46,340 bases of DNA from contig JABDAT010000009.1 in NCBI GenBank assembly GCA_013288985.1, positions 1-46,340 on the forward strand, given 5' to 3'. The DNA is from Alphaproteobacteria bacterium (GTDB taxonomy: Bacteria > Pseudomonadota > Alphaproteobacteria > Rickettsiales > JABCZZ01). The position numbers and the translations under genes are program-made. The first letter of the stretch is position 1, and each line of letters starts with the position of its first letter. The notes below the pieces were generated by a model, which made no database searches, was not told the origin of the DNA, and worked only from the letters and a program-made list of their open reading frames with translations. Shown in pieces: positions 41,296-46,340 of the stretch.

Positions 41296-42836
41296 TATTT
41301 TTTCCCTCCATTTAAGGATGTATCCGAGGATGTATTTGTAGAAGTTTGAATGGTTTTCTCCGGACTGCCCGCCTGCTGCCAGCCGCCACCTAACGCCTGG
41401 AATAAAGCAGCCGTATCAGCAAATCGCGCAGCCTGGGCAAGCACCAACGTAATGTGGGTCTGCTGATAGGCTTGCTGCACATTGAGCAACTGCGGATAAC
41501 TGATGGCGCCGTCTTTGAACTGAGCGTTGGTCAATTCAAGACTTTCCGACGCCGCCCGCTCGGCATGCAGTTGCGCCTTGAGCGTATCGGCGTCAAACTG
41601 CAATGCGCGTAATGTATCGGCAACATTCTGGAATGCCGTCAGCACCGTGCTGCGATAATTCGCCGCCGCCTGATCATATGCTGCAACAGCCGCATTTCGC
41701 TCATGCAGTAACGTGCCGCCGCGAAATAGCGGCTGCAGCAATCCGCCGCCTAAACTCCACACTTCAGCCGGACCGGAAAAGAGATTGCCAAAAGACGTGG
41801 CTTCAGAGCCGTAACTGCCAGTAAGTGTAACTTGCGGAAGCATATTCGCTGTGGCCACGCCTATGCCAGCGCTTGCGGCATGAAGCACGGATTCAGACGA
41901 TTGAATATCAGGGCGCTGCTCTACCAGCTTGGAAGGCAAACTCACTGGCAATTCTTCCGGCAGGTGCAGGGAGTCCAGATCAAATGTTTCCTCCAGCTTC
42001 TCGCTTGGGAAACGGCCTGCAAGAACACTTAGCTGAGTACGCTTCTGCGCCAATTGTTTCTGCAATGGCGGCAAGGTGGCCTCCGCCTGCGCCACGGCTG
42101 TTTCCTGAGTCAGGACAATGCTTTTGGCTATGCCTCCCAGTTCAAATTGTTTTTTGAGTATATCCAGCTCATGGCTCTCAATATCAATAATATTCTGCGT
42201 CGCCTTTATCTGCGCACGCAATGATGCTTCCTGGATCGCGGCCGTTACAATATTGGTGGTCAAGGTAAGATAGGTCGCCTGCAACTGATATTTCTGGTAA
42301 TCCGCCTGCGCCTGCAATAATTCCACTTCACGGCGATTGCCGCCAAAAATATCCAGCCCGTACGATACATTGACCGATGCATTATAGAGCGTGAAAATAG
42401 AGCTGGAGCCCGTGGAGTCACCCAGCACTGCGGGGGAGAATTTCTCGCGCGTAACAGAAGGATTAAGCGTGACGGAAGGAAAGAATACGCCCTGCTCCGC
42501 ATAGACCGTCTCCTGCGATACACGTAACGCAGCCTGTGCAGCCTGCAAATCAGAATTGGTTTTCAGCGCCTGCTCCATCAGCGCATTAAGCGGCGCGGAA
42601 GCAAATAACGTCCACCACTGCGCAGGGATATCTTTGTTATCCACAAAAGTCTGCGCGGCGCCGCCTATCGTATCAGAAGCAGCAGTCTGCGCAGGCAGCG
42701 CACTATCCGTATAGGTTTTGACATCCGGTGGGGCGGGACGTTTAAAATCGGGCCCGACAGCACACCCGGACACCAGCAATGTTGCAAGTACACCGAGCGC
42801 CACCGTTTTATGCAGAATAGTGTTGAACCGGGTCAT
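41295..42836 (-). CDS. NodT/OprM-family outer-membrane efflux lipoprotein
   Basis: The 513-residue product is the outer-membrane channel of the efflux system. It has a lipoprotein signal (MTRFNTILHKTVALGVLATL then LVSGC, Cys about 25). The pair of OEP repeats forming the trimeric beta-barrel and alpha-tunnel follow, with characteristic segments RVSQETVYAEQGVFFPSVTLNPSVTRE, GLDIFGGNRREVELLQAQADYQKYQLQATYLTLTTNI and the C-terminal ALQFDADTLKAQLHAERAASESLELTNAQFKDGAISYPQLLNVQQ. The short tail after residue 490 is Ser/Thr-rich. Its ATG overlaps the MarR-type stop by 4 bp. Confidence 0.94.
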   Translation of the reverse strand: MTRFNTILHKTVALGVLATLLVSGCAVGPDFKRPAPPDVKTYTDSALPAQTAASDTIGGAAQTFVDNKDIPAQWWTLFASAPLNALMEQALKTNSDLQAAQAALRVSQETVYAEQGVFFPSVTLNPSVTREKFSPAVLGDSTGSSSIFTLYNASVNVSYGLDIFGGNRREVELLQAQADYQKYQLQATYLTLTTNIVTAAIQEASLRAQIKATQNIIDIESHELDILKKQFELGGIAKSIVLTQETAVAQAEATLPPLQKQLAQKRTQLSVLAGRFPSEKLEETFDLDSLHLPEELPVSLPSKLVEQRPDIQSSESVLHAASAGIGVATANMLPQVTLTGSYGSEATSFGNLFSGPAEVWSLGGGLLQPLFRGGTLLHERNAAVAAYDQAAANYRSTVLTAFQNVADTLRALQFDADTLKAQLHAERAASESLELTNAQFKDGAISYPQLLNVQQAYQQTHITLVLAQAARFADTAALFQALGGGWQQAGSPEKTIQTSTNTSSDTSLNGGKK

Positions 42837-43405
42837 AATTTTTGCCTGGAGGAAGACGTTTTAGAAGCAACATCTGATATTTCAAGAATATCGCGATCAA
42901 CCAGGGCATTGCGCACATGCAAAAGCAAATCGACCAATTGCTTCTTTTCAGTTTCAGCAAATCCGGAAAAAAGCTCGGACACGCGGTCTTTGAACTCAGC
43001 ACAATTTTCCTTAAGGCGTTTTTCCGCCTTGACAGTCAGCTTAATCATGGTCGCTCTGCGATCTGTGGGATGGGATTTGCGCTCAACCATGCCGTCTTTT
43101 TCCAACACGTCCACCAATGCGGTGACATTGGTCGCAGTCACCCCCAATTCGTCCTTGAGGCCGCTCATCATCATAGGGCCATTCTCCAGCAGAGCGCCCA
43201 TGAGGCGCAGGCGCTGCGGGGTCATGCCCTGCTGATGCATATGCGATTCAGCCCAGCGTGTGAATGCAGGGCCCAATACCCAGAACAACTCGGTCAGCTG
43301 GTGCTTGGCCGGAGCAGATTTGCCCTCACTCAGACTGCAGGGCTTATGCGTGATTTTCTTGATCATCGTGAAGGCAGGCATAGCACAGGCAGGCAAATCA
43401 TGCAA
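42833..43405 (-). CDS. MarR-family regulator of the efflux operon
   Basis: MarR regulators are winged-helix dimers that usually repress their own operon and release DNA when they bind a small aromatic ligand or drug. The product has the HTH and wing GPMMMSGLKDELGVTATNVTALVDVLEKDGMVERKSHPTDRRATMIKLTVKAEKRLKE, preceded by the N-terminal helix ELFWVLGPAFTRWAESHMHQQGM. The frame runs to a TTG at 43405; ATGs at 43381 (MPAFTMIKK) and 43366 (MIKKITHK) are equally possible, and none has a clear ribosome site. It is the first gene of the operon, overlapping the outer-membrane gene by 4 bp. A 12-bp palindrome lies just upstream (43431-43442). Confidence 0.9.
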   Translation of the reverse strand: MHDLPACAMPAFTMIKKITHKPCSLSEGKSAPAKHQLTELFWVLGPAFTRWAESHMHQQGMTPQRLRLMGALLENGPMMMSGLKDELGVTATNVTALVDVLEKDGMVERKSHPTDRRATMIKLTVKAEKRLKENCAEFKDRVSELFSGFAETEKKQLVDLLLHVRNALVDRDILEISDVASKTSSSRQKL

Positions 43406-43430
43406 TCATGTAATATTCAATACAAAATAG

Positions 43431-43442
43431 TTCATATATGAA
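43431..43442. promoter_or_regulatory. Palindromic candidate MarR operator
   Basis: TTCATATATGAA is a perfect 12-bp palindrome in the 63-bp gap between the sensor-kinase gene and the regulator gene. MarR boxes are typically short A/T-rich inverted repeats near the promoter of their own operon, so this is the natural autoregulatory site. The identity is inferred from position and symmetry. Confidence 0.55.
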
Positions 43443-43468
43443 TATAATAGGAATGTGCCTTTAAAACA

Positions 43469-46340
43469 TCAGACCACATGCTGCGCGCGCGCCGACAAGC
43501 GCTTTTCCTTAAGCGGAAGCCATTGCATGAGCGCTGCCCTTAATGCGCTTTTGCGCAGCGGCTTGGTAATATAGTCATTCATGCCCGATTCCAGGCATTT
43601 TTCACGGTCGCCCTTCATGGCATTGGCGGTAAGCGCAATAATAGGCATATCGCTTATCTCTCCGCGTTTCTTCATCGCACATAAAATCAGGCTGGCTTCA
43701 AACCCGTCCATCTCCGGCATCTGGCAATCCATAAGAATAAGATCGAATTCCTGTTTCTTTATGATTTCAACAGCCTCTTCACCATTGCGTACTGCAGTAC
43801 TGTGGCAGCCAAAATTTTCCAGTATCTTGGTGAACAGATCGCGGTTCGCCCTGTTATCTTCCACCAACAGTATTTCCGCCCCTTCGAGGAAACTGCCGTC
43901 ATCATTGTTTTTGCCTGGTGCAGCTTTGCGAAATAAAGTAAGCGGAGTAAGCATGCTAAGGGTTTTTCCGGTTTGGCGTGCTTCAAAAAGCATGGCAAGT
44001 ATTTCATAGAGCTGCGATGCCCGCACCGGCTTGGTAAGATAGGCATCGCATCCGCTGCTGGCAAATATCTGTGCATAGCCTTTCTCGGCCAGCGCCGTCA
44101 CCATCACAATGATTATGCCGGGATATAATGTTTTTACACACTCGGTGAATGCATCACTGCTCATTTCCGGCAAAAGATAATCAGTGACGAGCAAATCAAA
44201 AGCGGTTCCTTTTTCCTTGGCTTGCGCCAGCAACGCGAGAGCTGTCTGCATATCGCCTATACTTGCGGAAATAATTCCCACATTATCAAGCTGCGCTTTT
44301 AGTATGCTCTGGCTGGAAACCACATCATCGACAATCAAGGCGCGCTTACCCTGAAGCAGCGACAGGGCCAGAGTTTTGTATGGCGTGGGTGGATTCAAAT
44401 CGCGTTCAAAAACCATTGTAGCCACAAACATGGAACCCTTGCCTGGAATGCTTTCCGCCGTGATGTCCCCCTTCATCAATTGTGCCAACTGTTTGCAAAT
44501 GGAAAGCCCAAGCCCTGTGCCGCCAAATTTACGTGTGGTTGAAACGTCAGCCTGGGCAAATTTATCAAAAATAATATTTAATTTATCTTCGGCAATGCCA
44601 ATGCCAGTATCTGATACGGAAATTTTAATCCGTGACATAGACGCAGGCAGTGACGCATCTTCTGCTTCCTGTGCAGCAATGACAATACAGCCGGCATGGG
44701 TAAACTTAACGGCATTATTGACAAGATTCGATATGATCTGACGCACGCGCACAGGATCGCCAATCACATTACGCGGTGTGCCGGGCATGCAGTGGACAAG
44801 CAACTCAAGCTGCTGTTCCTTTTCACGCGCGCGCGGTGCAAATAACTCTGCCGTATCTTCAATAGCAGCATGCAAATCAAAGGAAACAGGATCAAGTTCC
44901 AGCTTGCCCGACTCGATTTTGGAAAAATCCAGGACATCGTTAATAATCTGGGTCAGTGTTTCCGCGGAATGCAGAACGGTGCGCAGATGGCTATCTTGCT
45001 GCGCCGTGAGTTCCGTTTCAAGCAGGAGTTCGGTAAGTCCAATCATGCTATTTAAAGGGGTGCGTATTTCATGGCTCATATTGGCCAGAAAACTGCTTTT
45101 CGCCTCATTAGCCTCTTCGGCTTTCTTCTGCGCTATTTCAGCGCTTTTCTTGGCATGGGTTACGGCTTCCAGGCTCGCTTTGAGCTGTGATTCGATTATT
45201 TTACGATCGGTAATATCGGTAGATATACAGCATACGGCATAGATACGCTTGTTGGCATCATAGAGAGGAAATTTTACGGACGTAAATGTATGCATGCCGT
45301 CATCCAGCGGCAATTCCTCTTCAAACTCGCAAGCCGATAAATTAGTAATAACCGCGAGCGCATTCTTGCGGCGTATATCGGCATATTTTGGGGAAAAGAA
45401 ATCATAGTCTGTTCTGCCCAGCACTTCTTTTTCCGGCTGGCCCAGAAGCCTCAGGAAATCTTTATTCACCTGAATAAATTTTCCATCCAGATCCTTGATG
45501 TACACGGGCCGGCCGGAGTGATCCATAATCGATTTAAGGCGCGCCTCGTCGCTCTGTTTGAGTTTGTTCTGCATTTGCGTCAACTCAGTGATATCGCGAA
45601 TGACGCCCACCAGAATCAGATCTCCTCCCGGCCCGTTGAAACAGGCTTTTTTTGTAGAAATAATATGTGTGACGCCGGAAGCATCGGTAAAATTTTCAAT
45701 ATTGATATTGACGTCATGGCTGGCAAATACTTCAGCGTCTTTTTGCCAAAACACATCCGCTTCCTCTTTGGGAAAGAAATCATAATCGCTTTTGCCAAGC
45801 AGTTCGGCTTCGGTTTTGCCAAACAGATCCCATAAAGCATTATTGCCATCGATCCAGCGATGCTGCGTATCTTTAACGAAAATAGGATCAGGCAAGTGAT
45901 TAATAATATTCTTTAAGAAGGTGCGCGATTCGGCCAATTCCTGGTTAAGCTGTTCCAGTTTTCGGTTAGCGGTTGCCACAGCTTGCGCACGCAAATAAAT
46001 TTCGGATTCCATTTGCTCCGCGCGGGTGCGCAATGCTTCATTCTCTTTCCATTGCTCCCGGCCCTGCTGTTTCAACTGTATGAATTCTGTAACGTCCTCA
46101 ACACGGTGTATGATGTAAACAACGGCACCTTCATTATCCAATACAGGCGAATTAAGAGGACTCCAGTAACGTTCCTCAAATCCCCCCCCTTGTGCGGCGG
46201 GTCTTTGAATATCGTATTTCTGAACGGCCATGGTATCTGGCATTTTCTTTTCCAGGACCCGGTTAAGCGACGCTTTCAGATTATGCGTGCCGGTAGCATC
46301 CGGATCATCCGGATTATCAGGGAAAACATCAAAGAGGTGG
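43469..46340 (-). CDS. Hybrid sensor histidine kinase with PAS domains and two receiver domains (cut by window edge)
   Basis: The frame is open to the window edge; upstream codons read HLFDVFPDNPDDPDATGTHN, the end of an N-terminal PAS-type domain. After the first in-window methionine comes FEERYWSPLNSPVLDNEGAVVYIIHRVEDVTEF. A coiled coil follows, then two more PAS domains (about residues 108-222 and 235-350, counted from MPDTMAV; both have the YDFF and DITxL patterns). The HisKA domain has the phospho-acceptor H391 in SHEIRTPLN. HATPase_c has NNAVKF, DTGIGI and GGTGLGLSI, and two receiver domains follow (VDD...TDYLLPEM...KP and VEDN...MDCQMPEMDG...KP). All phosphorelay residues are present. 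No Hpt domain is present, so a separate one is expected. The signal is unknown. Confidence 0.93.
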   Translation of the reverse strand, partial: HLFDVFPDNPDDPDATGTHNLKASLNRVLEKKMPDTMAVQKYDIQRPAAQGGGFEERYWSPLNSPVLDNEGAVVYIIHRVEDVTEFIQLKQQGREQWKENEALRTRAEQMESEIYLRAQAVATANRKLEQLNQELAESRTFLKNIINHLPDPIFVKDTQHRWIDGNNALWDLFGKTEAELLGKSDYDFFPKEEADVFWQKDAEVFASHDVNINIENFTDASGVTHIISTKKACFNGPGGDLILVGVIRDITELTQMQNKLKQSDEARLKSIMDHSGRPVYIKDLDGKFIQVNKDFLRLLGQPEKEVLGRTDYDFFSPKYADIRRKNALAVITNLSACEFEEELPLDDGMHTFTSVKFPLYDANKRIYAVCCISTDITDRKIIESQLKASLEAVTHAKKSAEIAQKKAEEANEAKSSFLANMSHEIRTPLNSMIGLTELLLETELTAQQDSHLRTVLHSAETLTQIINDVLDFSKIESGKLELDPVSFDLHAAIEDTAELFAPRAREKEQQLELLVHCMPGTPRNVIGDPVRVRQIISNLVNNAVKFTHAGCIVIAAQEAEDASLPASMSRIKISVSDTGIGIAEDKLNIIFDKFAQADVSTTRKFGGTGLGLSICKQLAQLMKGDITAESIPGKGSMFVATMVFERDLNPPTPYKTLALSLLQGKRALIVDDVVSSQSILKAQLDNVGIISASIGDMQTALALLAQAKEKGTAFDLLVTDYLLPEMSSDAFTECVKTLYPGIIIVMVTALAEKGYAQIFASSGCDAYLTKPVRASQLYEILAMLFEARQTGKTLSMLTPLTLFRKAAPGKNNDDGSFLEGAEILLVEDNRANRDLFTKILENFGCHSTAVRNGEEAVEIIKKQEFDLILMDCQMPEMDGFEASLILCAMKKRGEISDMPIIALTANAMKGDREKCLESGMNDYITKPLRKSALRAALMQWLPLKEKRLSARAQHVV

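Noticed and set aside
39763..41349. 528-residue plus-strand frame across the efflux genes
   Set aside because: It is antisense of the RND permease and adaptor genes, which have unmistakable family motifs on the minus strand.
1..46340. CRISPR arrays, insertion-sequence transposases, rRNA genes
   Set aside because: No regularly spaced repeats with unique spacers, no transposase frames and no rRNA sequence were seen in the window.

Overview
The window is bacterial and most likely from a flagellated alphaproteobacterium of moderate G+C content. The evidence for this is a MotA of the alphaproteobacterial type, an ELM1-family (DUF1022) protein, PmbA, a compact lipid A/KDO operon (MsbA-like exporter, DUF374 acyltransferase, WaaA, LpxK, LpxL) and a NodT-type efflux outer-membrane lipoprotein. 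I cannot name the genus. Housekeeping genes are intact and tightly packed. The accessory DNA sits next to three tRNA genes and is clearly decayed.

Layout. 1-4240: motA (cut by the window edge), an unassigned acidic-tailed protein, leuA with an upstream ELM1-family gene, and a small His-rich exported peptide followed by a terminator. 4347-6815: a collapsed integration hotspot in a tRNA-Arg(CCU) gene. It holds three 5' tRNA pieces or copies, one intact tRNA, one 3' half, an inverted degenerate 3' half, an ankyrin-like gene and an integrase that has lost its catalytic domain. 6890-10250: a DUF2282 (bufferin-like) protein, purD and xseA starting back to back, and a small lipoprotein. 10400-15890: the minus-strand lipid A/KDO operon. 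15995-20242: an unassigned cytosolic protein, pmbA, a polytopic membrane protein and rlmB. 20336-21618: tRNA-Tyr next to a heavily frameshifted repeat-protein pseudogene. 21725-30490: a surface-glycan modification locus. 30495-31053: tRNA-Gln(TTG) flanked by an apparent integrase start remnant and a frameshifted AlpA-type regulator. 31239-34262: exported or unassigned genes and ogt. 34313-36595: an ABC ATPase and a chemoreceptor without a periplasmic sensor domain. 37114-43405: a MarR-regulated RND tripartite efflux operon. 43469-end: a large PAS/hybrid sensor kinase that runs off the window.

How the genes work together. The minus-strand operon 15887 to 10403 makes and exports the lipid A-KDO core. 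The locus 21850-30490 carries a PhyH-type dioxygenase, two GT61 transferases, a GT2 transferase, a five-bladed-propeller protein, a methyltransferase, a NeuD-like acyltransferase and a FemAB/GNAT-like transferase. It looks like a variable decoration system for a surface glycan, lying between two tRNA genes that each carry mobile-element debris. This is the best candidate here for an undescribed pathway.

At the non-coding level, a 66-bp palindromic element (two inverted 28-bp units around a 10-bp loop) occurs at 16606 and 36724. A second ~25-bp unit occurs at 644, 747 and 36641. Most of these copies lie between convergent genes. Several broken genes owe their breaks to single-base changes in homopolymer runs (T7, C6, T3). 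Either slippage decay or consensus error could explain that.
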